From the NCBI RefSeq assembly GCF_949987515.2, contig NC_082683.1, positions 123,404,582 through 123,468,581 of the forward strand: a stretch of 64,000 nucleotides of DNA, given 5' to 3'. A program made the position numbers and the translations under genes. Position 1 is the stretch's first letter. The number at the start of each line of letters is the position of its first letter. Under the pieces are notes generated by a model. It worked only from the letters and a program-made list of their open reading frames with translations, was not told the DNA's origin and made no database searches. Source of the stretch: Delphinus delphis. Its lineage: Eukaryota; Chordata; Mammalia; Artiodactyla; Delphinidae. This document shows positions 59,301-63,835 of this stretch, piece by piece.

Positions 59301-61278
59301 CTCTATATAATTTGAAGTTAAGTACATACAAATTTAAAACTTCCTGGTAAATTGGTCTTGTTGATATGAAGTGCCCTTGTTTATTTCTAGTAATGCTTTT
59401 GCTTTCAAGTCTACTGTATCTGTTATTATATAATTTCCTTTTAGTTTATATTTGCACAGTATATCTTTTCCAGTTCTTTTACTTTCAACCTTTTGTACCA
59501 TTATGTTTTGTTTTTTAATAAACTTTTAAAAATTAAAAAAAAAAGGCATCTGGACATATGCCTTTAGTTATTTTCGTACTGTTTCTGTACATGTTATTGA
59601 CACTTATTTGAGAAAAATGTGTAACTTTTAGTTTTTCTTGATTTCATTGCTTTGTTTTGATTTTTCTGTAGAGACTACTAAGGAGATTTCTGAATGAAAA
59701 TCCTTTCAGAAGCTTGGATTTTTTTGCTTGTACATTTCTTCCCCAGAGCAGTTGTGTTCTGTAGTTAGAGCTTCTGTGTTTTTTTAATTTTTAATAGGAA
59801 ATTGGAAATGGAAAGCTGTGTTCCCTGTTTGTTTTATGGTTACTTTATTGCTCTTGCCTCTTAAAGTAGGTTCATGGCTTTGGTTCTTAAAATGTTTGTT
59901 TTTGTGGTTAATTTCCCTAGAAACACTAAACTCGGTTAATAAAAAAGGACATGTTTAGAGGTTACTGGATGGTAAATTAATTATTCAGTTGATTCTAGAT
60001 TATGGTTGAATAAAGCAGCCATTCTTCCAAAAACATTTACAGAAGGTCACTTTCTAATATGATTCCCTTTTCAGGCACTACAGACACCACCTCCAACAAC
60101 ACCGCAGCCGTGATTTCCACAGCGCCTCCAGCTTCCTCAGCAGTCACTTCCCCTTCTCTGAGTCCCTCCCCCTCTGCCTCAGCCTCCACCTCTGAGGCAT
60201 CCAGTGCCAGTGAGACCAGCACAACACACACCACCTCCACTCCTTTGTCCTCTCCTCTTGGGACCAGCCAGGTGATGGTGACAGCATCAGGGTTGCAGAC
60301 AGCAGCAGCTGCTGCCCTCCAAGGAGCTGCACAGTTGCCAGCAAATGCCAGTCTTGCTGCCATGGCTGCGGCTGCAGGACTAAACCCAGGCCTGATGGCA
60401 CCCTCACAGTTTGCAGCTGGGTAAGGTGCTTTCTCATCTTGTTTACATCTGAGAAACAGCTAGGAGGTCATCCCTGGAGTAACCTATAGCGAATACTTTT
60501 TCATCACTATCTTAAGTGCAAAAAAAGACAAAAAACAAAAACAAAAAATCCTTTAAAGCCATAATCTCTTTGAAATGGGTTGCTCTATAGTAGTAGCACA
60601 AGGATTTTGATTATGGTTGGAATTAAGTTTCTTAACACTCTGGAAGGACAGTAGTCATACCTTTATTTCTAGATGAAGATACAGAACACCAGGCCACTGA
60701 TTATACCTGAGTGATGGGACCAGGAAGAAAGCCCAGGATTCCTGACTCTTTATTCTTATGCTTTCTCCATTAATCTCTGAACTGTCTGCTTTCTAATTCT
60801 CAAACATAAATAAGAGATACAGTCATAGGATTCCTAATTTTATATTACCATGAAACAAATAAGAATTACTTCGTAAATATATTCCTTTCTCTGGCATTTT
60901 TTCCCTTTTGTTTTGGAAAAAAGGAGAATGAAGTAATTCAAAGAGTCAAAATGACTGCAAGTTTTACATTCTGTGTGGACCATAACCTCGTTTTGCTTTG
61001 TACAAGTGAGCGTCAAAGAAAGCAGTAACTTGGAAGTACTAACCACACCATGTAAGAGTGTAAAGAGAGTAACATATTTCCATATACTTCCCCAGTTGTA
61101 TTTTCCTTTTTCTTATCCATTTGAGTATGTTGTCAAACTGACACAGGCATCTACATTGTAATAAAGTGACTGTTCTTTTGTACTTTCAGAGGTGCCTTAC
61201 TCAGTCTCAATCCAGGGACCCTGGGTGGTGCTCTCAGCCCAGCTCTGATGAGCAACAGTACACTGGCAACTATTCAAG
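17222..61278 (+). CDS. POU2F1: POU2F1 (Oct-1) gene, 13 internal coding exons, both ends outside window
   Basis: This is the octamer-binding transcription factor Oct-1, a nuclear protein that binds ATGCAAAT through a bipartite POU domain and controls histone H2B, snRNA and many other promoters. The exons encode, in order, a Gln-rich activation region, the POU-specific domain, a Ser-rich linker, the POU homeodomain ending in the recognition helix WFCNRR, and a Ser/Thr/Ala-rich C-terminal region. The 13 exons total 1869 bases (623 codons) against about 743 residues in the human protein as I recall it. The missing parts fit about 19 N-terminal and about 100 C-terminal residues. Phases join without a shift at all 12 junctions. 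POU2F2 and POU2F3 were considered, but the N- and C-terminal sequences match Oct-1 specifically. No start codon, promoter, stop codon or polyadenylation site of the gene is in the window. Confidence 0.97.
17323..19585 (+). other. Intron with few recognisable repeats
   Basis: This is a 2263-base phase 0 intron. It is mostly unique AT-rich sequence. A short (GAAT)n run after 'ttgttgaacaaatg' near 18250-18280 resembles the tail of an old MIR or L2 element. An old LINE-like stretch lies near 18430-18540. I see no extra exon. Confidence 0.6.
19586..19639 (+). CDS. POU2F1: POU2F1 coding exon: 18-codon microexon-like segment, about residues 54-71
   Basis: This exon has exactly 18 codons (54 bases) and reads [18 protein letters not shown]. 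Both borders fall between codons, so skipping it would keep the frame, and it is a natural candidate for a cassette exon. The acceptor is tacttaatag and the donor gtaagctg. Human Oct-1 carries this segment in the same place, from memory. Confidence 0.95.
20020..20140 (+). repeat. MIR SINE
   Basis: The stretch reads like a MIR core: 'gcactggaatgaaagacag', a tRNA-like 'ggtttgaattc', then 'tgccactaactagctgt' and 'caagtcacttaacctc'. This matches the plus-strand MIR consensus as I remember it. It is an ancient mammalian SINE with no obvious role here. Confidence 0.8.
20147..20292. mobile_element. Short non-autonomous DNA transposon (Tigger-like)
   Basis: The ends are imperfect inverted repeats: 'ggttggccct' at the left, and the reverse complement of the right end reads 'cagttgcccct'. 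The interior (gactgtgagggacttt, tggataccaa) resembles small MER elements of the Tigger/pogo group. TA lies at the left border, fitting a TA target. The family name is from memory and unsure. Confidence 0.6.
20690..21000. promoter_or_regulatory. Candidate intronic enhancer with a perfect octamer site
   Basis: This is a repeat-free block of about 300 bases, richer in recognisable factor sites than its surroundings. It holds ATGCAAAT at 20903-20910, near-octamers at 20913-20920 and around 20932, a CAGGTG E-box at about 20888-20893, and several TAATTA/TTAATTA homeodomain-type sites between 20815 and 20960. ATGCAAAT is the binding site of Oct-1, the product of this gene. That it is an enhancer is inference from site density and lack of repeats; conservation was not tested. 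Confidence 0.4.
21528..21647 (+). CDS. POU2F1: POU2F1 coding exon: Gln/Ser-rich segment, about residues 72-111
   Basis: This exon has 40 codons with both borders in phase 0. It starts [18 protein letters not shown] and ends [10 protein letters not shown]. The low-complexity Gln/Pro/Ser content is typical of the Oct-1 activation region. The acceptor follows a strong C-rich tract (ccccacctcag) and the donor is the consensus gtaagt. Confidence 0.96.
21705..21899 (+). mobile_element. CHR-type tRNA-derived SINE, plus strand
   Basis: The head reads 'gacttccctgacagtccagt' and the tail has 'aataaagactttaaaaaaat' followed by a run of A. The 12-base target duplication aactgccattgg occurs at 21693-21704 and 21900-21911, giving exact borders. 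The element sits close behind the exon ending at 21647. Confidence 0.9.
22285..22485 (+). repeat. MIR SINE
   Basis: It contains 'ctctctgtgcctcagtttt' and, near the end, 'cagtgcttggcatgtagtag' with 'caataaatg'. These are hallmarks of a plus-strand MIR. Confidence 0.8.
23090..23480. promoter_or_regulatory. Repeat-free intronic block with octamer, E-box and GATA-type sites
   Basis: Visible sites are ATTTGCAT (the octamer on the opposite strand) at 23177-23184, CACCTG near 23204, and GATA cores in 'gagataatg' and 'cttatcag'. No repeat family was recognised in the block. An open reading frame of 94 codons here looks fortuitous. A regulatory role is inference only. Confidence 0.3.
23811..23999 (+). 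CDS. POU2F1: POU2F1 coding exon: glutamine-rich activation segment, about residues 112-174
   Basis: This exon has 63 codons, phase 0 on both sides. It begins [20 protein letters not shown] and ends [11 protein letters not shown]. This is the heart of the Gln-rich activation region. A perfect hexamer run (CAGGCA, three units plus CAG) at 23850-23870 encodes the alternating Gln-Ala stretch. The acceptor is ttttgtttag and the donor gtgagtga. Confidence 0.97.
24000..25437 (+). other. Intron, repeat-poor, with a homeobox-type palindrome
   Basis: This is a 1438-base phase 0 intron with no recognised interspersed repeat. The sequence 24250-24430 looks gene-regulatory (see the palindrome at 24266). 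The remainder is AT-rich unique sequence. Confidence 0.55.
24266..24279. promoter_or_regulatory. Perfect palindrome TAATTAGCTAATTA
   Basis: This 14-base sequence equals its own reverse complement and carries two TAATTA cores, the classic site for paired-type and Antp-type homeodomains. It lies in a repeat-free part of the intron. Binding is inferred from the motif only. Confidence 0.4.
25438..25564 (+). CDS. POU2F1: POU2F1 coding exon: Gln/Leu-rich segment, about residues 175-217
   Basis: This exon has 42 codons plus one base. It starts [18 protein letters not shown] and ends ISQTPQGQQ with the first G of a Gly codon. The acceptor is taatttttttag and the donor gtgagcgc. It continues the activation region. 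Confidence 0.97.
25565..26677 (+). other. Intron, mostly unique sequence
   Basis: This is a 1113-base phase 1 intron. A run of 17 T at about 26350 is the only striking simple repeat. No recognised mobile element or regulatory motif was found. Confidence 0.5.
26678..26772 (+). CDS. POU2F1: POU2F1 coding exon: Gln-rich segment, about residues 217-248
   Basis: This exon is 95 bases: two bases that complete the split Gly, then 31 codons reading [16 protein letters not shown] up to SITLTSQ. The acceptor is gtgttttacag. The donor is gtcggttt, which lacks the usual purine at position +3, so the exon may be spliced inefficiently. An in-frame read-through beyond the donor would add non-Oct-1 residues and then stop. 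Confidence 0.95.
27280..27430 (+). repeat. Degenerate MIR-like SINE
   Basis: The order of motifs is MIR-like: 'tcctagctgtgactttga', 'catgtcatttcacctctctg' and 'cctctgtttcctcataggta'. It is diverged, so the borders are approximate. Confidence 0.6.
27560..29560 (+). mobile_element. Old L1, plus strand, ORF2 3' half and 3' UTR, inactive
   Basis: Sequence phrases of L1 ORF2 are readable in order: 'gatgtccactgttaccactt', 'gatgacatgattgtctatgt' (the RT box region), 'atgaaaagatgctcaaaatt' and 'gaaatgtacttctgatacat', ending with 'aaactgtacacttttaaatg'. Frames are broken throughout, so no product is expected. The divergence suggests an early mammalian L1M family. Confidence 0.8.
30340..31420 (+). mobile_element. 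Ancient LINE remnant (L1M or HAL1-like)
   Basis: The A-rich sense strand has weak L1 3'-half character ('caaaggctttatctataaca', 'aacagaactgtatgcacaag', 'gcagagtataaaattatgtt') and ends near 'tcatacctcaattaaataaa'. It is too diverged for a firm family name. Confidence 0.5.
32127..32303 (+). CDS. POU2F1: POU2F1 coding exon: start of POU-specific domain, about residues 249-306
   Basis: Two acceptors three bases apart are present (ctctagcag): exon start at 32127 adds a CAG codon (Gln), while start at 32130 gives the 58-codon form [14 protein letters not shown] that matches the Oct-1 sequence I know. The exon then reads [20 protein letters not shown] and ends RRIKLGFTQ, the first helix and a half of the POU-specific domain. 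The donor is consensus gtaaga. Phase 0 on both sides. Confidence 0.96.
32787..32811. repeat. (AC)n microsatellite
   Basis: This is an uninterrupted run of about 12 AC units inside the intron. Confidence 0.9.
33757..33781. repeat. (TC)n microsatellite
   Basis: This is a run of about 11 TC units in an otherwise unique stretch. Confidence 0.85.
35203..35345. mobile_element. Short hAT-like (Charlie group) DNA element
   Basis: Two inverted copies of a 'ccacatgtggct' core, near the two ends (about 35224 and 35321), flank an AT-rich centre with 'aatttaaatttaaataa'. This architecture matches a mammalian non-autonomous hAT element. A longer relative lies at 57059-57340. The exact family name was not assigned. 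Confidence 0.6.
36617..36758 (+). CDS. POU2F1: POU2F1 coding exon: rest of POU-specific domain, about residues 307-354
   Basis: This exon has 47 codons plus one base. It starts [20 protein letters not shown] and ends [11 protein letters not shown]. It encodes the DNA-reading helices of the POU-specific domain; the QTTISRFE segment makes base contacts with ATGC in the octamer, as established for Oct-1. A very long pyrimidine tract (about 36565-36610) precedes the acceptor ctctgcag. The donor is gtgggtga. Confidence 0.98.
36759..38307 (+). other. Intron with an L1 3' end
   Basis: This is a 1549-base phase 1 intron. A 5'-truncated L1 3' end occupies about 37070-37428. The rest is unique, with nothing further recognised. 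Confidence 0.55.
37070..37428 (+). mobile_element. L1 3' end, 5'-truncated, plus strand
   Basis: It reads the cetartiodactyl L1 3' UTR: 'gatatcacttatatgtggaa', 'ataagcaacaaggatctgct', 'tcactttgctgtatacgtga' and 'aatcaactatacttcaattt', followed by an A run. It is non-coding and inactive. Confidence 0.85.
38308..38453 (+). CDS. POU2F1: POU2F1 coding exon: linker and first part of POU homeodomain, about residues 354-402
   Basis: This exon has two bases completing Glu, then 48 codons. It starts [17 protein letters not shown], passes GMGIEGLN, then reads [20 protein letters not shown] and FLE. The Ser-rich linker joins the two DNA-binding subdomains; RRRKKR is the basic N-terminal arm of the homeodomain and its nuclear localisation signal. 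The GMGIEG part appears two residues longer than the human form I remember. The acceptor is cttcttacag and the donor gttagtga, a weaker site. Confidence 0.97.
38523..38744. mobile_element. hAT-type non-autonomous DNA transposon with 8-bp target duplication
   Basis: The element begins caggcgtccccaag and ends ttgggaaccactg, imperfect inverted ends with CAG/CTG tips. The 8-base duplication ccgtagac lies at 38515-38522 and 38745-38752, diagnostic of hAT transposition. The interior 'aggaaccgggccgcacagca' resembles an abundant mammalian MER element. A short (CA)n run lies near 38650-38669. It starts 69 bases after the homeodomain exon. Confidence 0.8.
38753..39713 (+). other. Remainder of intron, mostly unique, with a MIR
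   Basis: A MIR-like stretch (plus strand) spans about 39225-39400: 'tgctctgccacttatgaact', 'ggtcaagttacgtggtttcc'. The rest is unassigned. Confidence 0.55.
39714..39893 (+). CDS. POU2F1: POU2F1 coding exon: homeodomain helices 1-3 and start of C-terminal region, about residues 403-462
   Basis: This exon has 60 codons, phase 0 on both sides. It starts [20 protein letters not shown], contains the recognition helix [16 protein letters not shown] with the POU-class Cys followed by the invariant Asn, and ends [14 protein letters not shown]. The helix reads the AAAT half of the octamer. The acceptor is ccctcttcag and the donor gtaaggat. Confidence 0.98.
39894..41320 (+). other. Intron, AT-rich, no recognised element
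   Basis: This is a 1427-base phase 0 intron. It is AT-rich unique sequence in which I recognise no repeat family, exon or clear regulatory site. Confidence 0.5.
41321..41426 (+). CDS. POU2F1: POU2F1 coding exon: Thr/Ser/Val-rich C-terminal segment, about residues 463-498
   Basis: This exon has 35 codons plus one base. It reads [20 protein letters not shown] and ends AAVTNLSVT with the first G of a Gly codon. The acceptor is tgacctctag and the donor gtaagcag. It opens the C-terminal Ser/Thr-rich activation region. Confidence 0.96.
41695..41814 (-). mobile_element. Short CHR-type SINE, minus strand
   Basis: A poly-T run is followed by 'ggccgcactgcatggcatgc', 'agggatcgaactcacacccc' and 'ggatcaccagggaagtccc'. 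The 14-base duplication gagttacttttttt lies at about 41681-41694 and 41815-41828. Confidence 0.9.
41829..43240. other. Unassigned part of the large intron
   Basis: It is AT-rich unique-looking sequence. Near 42230-42265 'cagtgcttggcacattcaca' and 'aataaataaatg' look like the tail of an L2 or MIR. Nothing else was recognised. Confidence 0.45.
43240..45480 (-). mobile_element. Ancient LINE fragments, mostly minus strand
   Basis: 43290-43770 and 44900-45480 carry reverse-complement LINE phrases ('ctgttataaataatgctata', 'agaagtagaattgctgggtc', 'gaattgccttccaaaaagat', 'tcattcccactaacaataca'). 43740-44230 contains another old repeat with 'cagacttacagaaaagttat'. The copies are very diverged; the boundaries and the number of events are unsure. 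Confidence 0.55.
45612..46140 (+). mobile_element. Solitary LTR, MaLR/MLT1-like (old endogenous retroviral copy)
   Basis: It begins 'tttctgttggtgtgtaacaa', continues 'attaccacaaacttagtggc' and 'ccacagttctgtaggctgga', and ends with 'ctcaagagaaggggattaca'. This matches the layout of a mammalian MaLR (ERVL-related) LTR. No internal retroviral genes are attached and nothing in it can encode protein. Confidence 0.7.
46141..46854. other. Unassigned part of the large intron
   Basis: It is unique-looking sequence; I recognise nothing specific in it. Confidence 0.4.
46855..47215 (+). mobile_element. L1 3' end, plus strand
   Basis: It reads 'gcagaagtagagacacagac', 'ccaagggggaaggaaggggg', 'tagctgattcactttgttgt' and 'gcaactatactccaataaaa', with an A-rich tail. 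This is a truncated, moderately young L1. Confidence 0.88.
47310..48019 (+). mobile_element. MaLR/MLT1-like LTR split by an L1 3' end
   Basis: The body ends 'cacagaaactgtgagatagt' and 'aaatgtgtg', then resumes after 47961 with 'tacgctgctaaatttgtagt' and 'gatagaaaatgagtacaa', the normal end of such an LTR. 47855-47960 is an inserted minus-strand L1 3' end ('ctttattggagtgtaattgc', 'gtttctgttgtacaacaaag'). It is an old non-coding retroviral LTR. Confidence 0.65.
48020..50100. other. Unassigned AT-rich part of the large intron
   Basis: Parts (about 48660-49350) have the feel of an ancient minus-strand LINE, but I cannot assign a family. No exon or clear motif was found. Confidence 0.4.
50223..50432 (-). 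mobile_element. CHR-2 SINE, minus strand
   Basis: It has 'gcggtacgcgggcctctcac' to 'gcgccaccagggaagccc'. The exact 15-base duplication gagacatgctttttt lies at 50208-50222 and 50433-50447. Confidence 0.95.
50942..51269 (-). mobile_element. Long CHR-type SINE, minus strand
   Basis: It reads 'ggctgcgttggatccttgtt', repeated 'gtgcgggcctcaagttgtgg'-like units and 'gcgccaccagggaagcct'. The duplication atgtatcttttt lies at 50930-50941 and 51270-51281. Confidence 0.93.
51506..51714 (+). mobile_element. CHR-2 SINE, plus strand
   Basis: It starts 'gggcttccctggtgacgcag' and ends 'gcccgcgtaccgc' plus about 18 A. The duplication aa(t/c)ctcaacta lies at 51495-51505 and 51715-51725. Confidence 0.94.
51745..52400 (-). 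mobile_element. Old L1, minus strand, split by a younger L1 3' end
   Basis: It reads 'catttcatataaatggaatc', 'gagttgatggacatttgagt' and, after the interruption, 'cagttctcttgggtatatat'. It resembles the old L1 at 3590-4285. Confidence 0.75.
52117..52284 (-). mobile_element. Young L1 3' end, minus strand, nested
   Basis: It has 'atctttattggagtataatt', 'gctgtacaacaaagtgaatc' and the C-rich 'cctcccaccctccctatccc'. The exact 13-base duplication tcaatacaagttt lies at 52104-52116 and 52285-52297. Confidence 0.9.
53530..53768 (+). pseudogene. Retrocopy of an unidentified mRNA 3' end
   Basis: Inside the old L1 the sequence switches to about 230 bases of unrelated DNA that ends with AATAAA (53746-53751), a further 11 bases and then A8. 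L1 resumes directly after ('catcatgagat'-like context near 53775). A polyadenylation signal plus A tail in the middle of an L1 is what a 5'-truncated processed pseudogene looks like. No reading frame is present, so it is probably 3' UTR only. I do not recognise the parent gene, and clear target duplications were not found. Confidence 0.55.
54058..54459 (+). mobile_element. Long CHR-type SINE, plus strand
   Basis: It starts 'gacttccctggtggtgcagt', has 'gttcgagccctggtccagga' and repeated 'ccacaactactgagcctgtg' units, and ends in a poly-A run. Short flanking copies of aaaactgga (about 54050-54058 and 54460) fit a target duplication. A small internal tandem (aacggtacc twice) lies near 54236-54250. 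Confidence 0.88.
54895..54942 (+). pseudogene. U6 snRNA 5' fragment (first 48 nt), pseudogene
   Basis: It reads gtgctcactttggcagcac, then 'atacactaaaattggaacga' and 'tacagagaa'. That is the first 48 nucleotides of U6, the spliceosomal RNA, with three differences from human U6 as I know it. It stops just at the ACAGAGA box, so it lacks the U2-pairing and stem-loop region and cannot be functional. It is joined directly to an L1 3' end. Confidence 0.92.
54943..55175 (+). mobile_element. L1 3' end joined to the U6 fragment
   Basis: It contains 'gatagataaacaacaacaat', 'cagggaactatgttcaatat', 'tcactttgctgtacacctga' and 'aatcaactatacttcaataa', then an A/T-rich tail. The duplication aaaaagg(g/a)tgaggtggg at 54879-54895 and 55176-55192 encloses U6 and L1 together, so they integrated as one molecule. 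Confidence 0.9.
55193..56802. other. Unassigned part of the large intron
   Basis: It is unique-looking AT-rich sequence. I recognise no repeat, exon or convincing motif. Confidence 0.45.
56818..57008 (-). mobile_element. CHR-2 SINE, minus strand
   Basis: It has 'gcggtacgcgggcctctcac' to 'gcgccaccagggaagccc', with a small internal deletion compared with the other copies. The exact 15-base duplication gacttgatattcttt lies at 56803-56817 and 57009-57023. Confidence 0.95.
57059..57340. mobile_element. hAT-like (Charlie group) non-autonomous element
   Basis: One end reads 'gtgccatacaatatggtaag' and the other 'tttctgttggacaatattc', imperfect inverted ends. The interior has 'ctaatttcacctctttcttt' and 'ttacatatgtactgtatttc'. 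It is related to the shorter element at 35203-35345. Confidence 0.65.
57572..57694 (+). mobile_element. Short CHR-type SINE, plus strand
   Basis: It starts 'gggaattctctggtggtcca' and has 'gattcaatccctgattgggg'. The exact duplication aagaaaatgtt lies at 57561-57571 and 57695-57705. Confidence 0.92.
57784..59542 (+). mobile_element. L1 (5'-truncated) with probable 3' transduction, plus strand
   Basis: 57784-58700 is a 5'-truncated L1: the last part of ORF2 (frames at 57860-58135 and 58075-58422, broken) and a 3' UTR ending 'aagaacctgctgtataaaaa'. About 830 further bases follow, ending with AATAAA (59516-59521) and poly-A. The flanking duplication aaggcatctg lies at 57774-57783 and 59543-59552, outside the extra sequence. 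This is the structure of read-through past the L1 poly-A signal. The ORF2 part covers the same region as 7439-8011. Confidence 0.72.
60075..60420 (+). CDS. POU2F1: POU2F1 coding exon: Ser/Thr- and Ala-rich C-terminal region, about residues 498-613
   Basis: This is the longest exon here, 346 bases: two bases of a split Gly, 114 codons and two bases of the next Gly. It begins [15 protein letters not shown], runs through a Ser-rich tract ([13 protein letters not shown]), and ends with Ala-rich sequence ([16 protein letters not shown], then QFAAG). The acceptor is ccttttcag and the donor gtaaggtg. Antisense reading frames over it are shadows of the Ser/Ala-rich code. Confidence 0.97.
60421..61189 (+). 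other. Intron, unique
   Basis: This is a 769-base phase 2 intron. Apart from a short A-rich patch at about 60520-60550 I recognise no repeat. Confidence 0.55.
61190..61278 (+). CDS. POU2F1: POU2F1 coding exon: C-terminal segment, about residues 613-642
   Basis: This is the last exon in the window, 89 bases. One base completes a Gly, then 29 codons read [20 protein letters not shown] and SNSTLATIQ, and one base opens the next codon. The acceptor is gtactttcag and the donor gtcagtag. The final exon, with about 100 residues and the 3' UTR, is not present in 61279-64000. Confidence 0.96.
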
Positions 61279-61512
61279 GTCAGTAGAATTTTTTTCCTTA
61301 CTTAGCCTTTTTTTTTTTTTTTTTTTTTTTTTAATGGTGGAAGTCTGCTTTGCTAGAGGTGAAAGTGATGGGAAGAGATAGTTGAATTGATAATGCTCGC
61401 TAACCTGAGGACCAAGAATGTGTCCTTGTAAACAGCTTTGTAAGAGAAATATAGGTGTCGGTCTGTAAGAACAGGAAATATACTTAGTTTGGTGTATTAA
61501 GAAACCAGGACT

Positions 61513-61638
61513 GAGACTTCCCTGGCAGGCCAGCGGTTACGACTCCGAGCTTCCACTATAGGGGGTGCGGGTGTCCTATCCCTGGTCAGGGAACTAAGAT
61601 CCCACATGCTGCATGGTGTGGCCAAAAAGAAAGAAAGA
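61513..61638 (+). mobile_element. Short CHR-type SINE, plus strand
   Basis: It starts 'gagacttccctggcaggcca' and has 'tcctatccctggtcagggaa' and a (GAAA)n tail. The duplication aagaaac(c/a)aggact lies at 61499-61512 and 61639-61652, one mismatch. Confidence 0.9.
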
Positions 61639-62210
61639 AAGAAACAAGGACTTTAATGCTGATATTTATCTTCTTATGTAAATAGACTTGGAGGCAGAAT
61701 TTCCTCCTACATTTATCTAAATAGTCATCCAAGACCCATCCCCAGGCAAACTTGACCAAGAAAAATTCTCCAGTCCCCACCCCCGCCCCTAAGAGAGCCT
61801 TATACAAGAAGGCCCTATAACGAATTAACATTGGAGCACATCGTGCAGACTTAAGGAGTACTTTTAATTCTTGTTAGGTTCTTCCCTTTGTATATCCCCA
61901 TCATTATAGAGCATATATTCTCTTGGATTTTAATGTCTCTTTTCCAAGCCCAGATGGGTCCCTTTTGGCCTTAGCATGCTATCCAGTCCAAAATGAGTCT
62001 AAATCCACTCATTCTATGTATTGAAGGGTTTGATTTGTTTAACGTCTGAGCTTTGTGTTTGAAGATGCTTGCTGTTACGTGATTCAAGGAAACACTTTGA
62101 GATATCACTATATTGATCTGAGAAATTTTTCTTAAAATAATTTGGGCTTAAATGAGAGTTCTTGGGGCCAAAAATAAGCTGTTAGCAAACTTCAATTAAG
62201 ATTAGTGTTT

Positions 62211-62291
62211 CAATGAAAAATAAATAAATAAAAGAAGAAATTAATTAAGAAATGAAAAAAATAAATAAATTAAGAAACGAAAAAAAAAAAG
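62211..62291 (+). repeat. A-rich block between two copies of a target duplication
   Basis: These 81 bases are made of (AAAT)n-like and poly-A sequence. They lie between attagtgttt at 62201-62210 and 62292-62301. This resembles a retroposed poly-A tail with almost no body, expanded afterwards. Confidence 0.6.
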
Positions 62292-62301
62292 ATTAGTGTT
62301 T

Positions 62302-62510
62302 TGGCCTTCCCTGGTAGCGCAGTGGCTGAGAGTCCGCCTGCTGATGCAGGGGTCACGGGTTCATGCCCCGGTCCGGGAAGATCCCACATGCCGCGGAGCG
62401 GCTGGGCCCGTGAGCCATGGCCGCTGAGTCTGTGCGTCCGGAGCCTGTGCTTCGCAACAGGAGAGGCCACACAGTGAGAGGCCTGCGTACCGCAAAAAAA
62501 AAAAAAAAAA
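62302..62510 (+). mobile_element. CHR-2 SINE, plus strand
   Basis: It starts 'ggccttccctggtagcgcag', has 'gttcatgccccggtccggga' and ends with about 18 A. The flanking copies attagtgttt lie at 62292-62301 and 62511-62520. Confidence 0.94.
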
Positions 62511-63626
62511 ATTAGTGTTTCATGGATGATATCTCTACAGTATACTGTAGACAATATTAGTTCCGGACAAATCTAAAACATGACCTAGATTACCTTACAT
62601 TATATTGACTTTCTCATTGACTAAATCATATGTGAAATTGATGGTTAGATCTGTAAAGCTTTTATTATAAAAGGATTTCTTTTTGGAGTAAGATTTGTGA
62701 TAAATCACGTTTTCTCTTGCATTTCGGTGTACCTCTGGTGTACCTCTGTAGTGATACTAAAAAGGCAAGATGCCTTCCATAGGGCATAACTGAGTACAGA
62801 ACAGGTACTCTCTGGGAAGATCTAGAACTGGACTGTGACCCTAAGCCTGGAATCTCAGAAAACGTCAAGCTGCACCAAGACTCACTGTTCTGTACTCTTT
62901 GTATCATCATGTTCAAAGTCAAGGACATTCCCTCAGCTCCTCTCTCTTTCTTTATATATTATGTAAGAAATCAATCATTTTTAATGCCACTAGGAAATAC
63001 ATGTGCCTCAAATATACATGTGAGGATGTGGTTATGTGAGTGAGGGGATTGTGGGGGGTTGTCAGATACAGGAAAAGATATTAGAGTGCCCAATTATTTT
63101 AATGAAAATTTTGATGATGAAGGAGAAGCAACAGCATCACAGAAAAATTCTTACATATTAAAGCAAGTCCTAAGCTTAGAACCCACCTGCATCGGTATAG
63201 CTCTGCTTTCCTCCTACAGAGACTCATCATTCTCCTTTGTGCAGGTCATAGAAATGAAATGTTTTGAAGTAAGAAATGAATCACACCTTATACTTTATTT
63301 GTTAATATATAACTTATTTTAGAACTAAAGTCTTTTCGAAAGACAGTTTTTATCTTGTATATCACACTATGAAGTACTCAAATTTATCAGTAATGCCAGT
63401 TGGTTTGATAAAAGCTAACTATATTTTAACGCCTTAATCTCTGTAGCTAGTTTGTTTTTTGAATGGAGGTAATCTAAAGGCAGTGATCTTCATTAAAAAC
63501 AAAATTATTGGATTTAACAAATATTTCTAGGTAGATGGAATAAAGTTGAGATTTCAAGATAGGAACGTGACTCTTTGATTCTCCTCTCACCTATCCTGAT
63601 CATGCGCATTAAATTAGAGTTTTCAG

Positions 63627-63835
63627 GGGGCTTCCCTGGTGGCGCAGTGGTTGGGGGTCCGCCTGCCGATGCGGGGGGCGCGGGTTCATGCCCCTGTCCG
63701 GGAGGATCCCGCGTGCTGCGGAGCGGCTGGGCCCGTGGGCCACGGCCGCTGGGCCTGCGCATCCAGAGCCTGTGCTCCACGGCGGGAGGGGCCGCAGCGG
63801 TGAGGGGCCCGCGTACCGCAGGAAAAAAAAAAAAA
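63627..63835 (+). mobile_element. CHR-2 SINE, plus strand, very GC-rich
   Basis: It starts 'gggcttccctggtggcgcag' and ends 'gcccgcgtaccgcagg' plus poly-A. The exact 15-base duplication aattagagttttcag lies at 63612-63626 and 63836-63850. Low decay and many CpG suggest a young copy or GC-biased conversion. Confidence 0.95.

Larger units (their letters stand above)
41427..60074 (+). other. Largest intron (18.6 kb), dense in retroelements
   Basis: This phase 1 intron separates the two halves of the C-terminal coding region. It contains at least seven SINEs, several L1 fragments of different ages on both strands, two MaLR-like LTRs, a U6-L1 chimera, an mRNA-derived retrocopy and a hAT element. 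No exon was found in it. About 41830-43230 and 55200-56800 are largely unique AT-rich sequence. Confidence 0.7.

Noticed and set aside
60037..60437. Antisense frames opposite the Ser/Ala-rich exon
   Set aside because: Shadows of a low-complexity coding exon on the other strand; no splice or start evidence.
62201..62520. CRISPR-like repeat array
   Set aside because: Three 10-base copies separated by an A-rich block and a SINE are target duplications in a mammalian genome.
63059..63322. 87-codon frame near the right edge, possibly an extra exon
   Set aside because: The peptide does not match the Oct-1 C-terminus, and no acceptor/donor pair in the right phase is seen.
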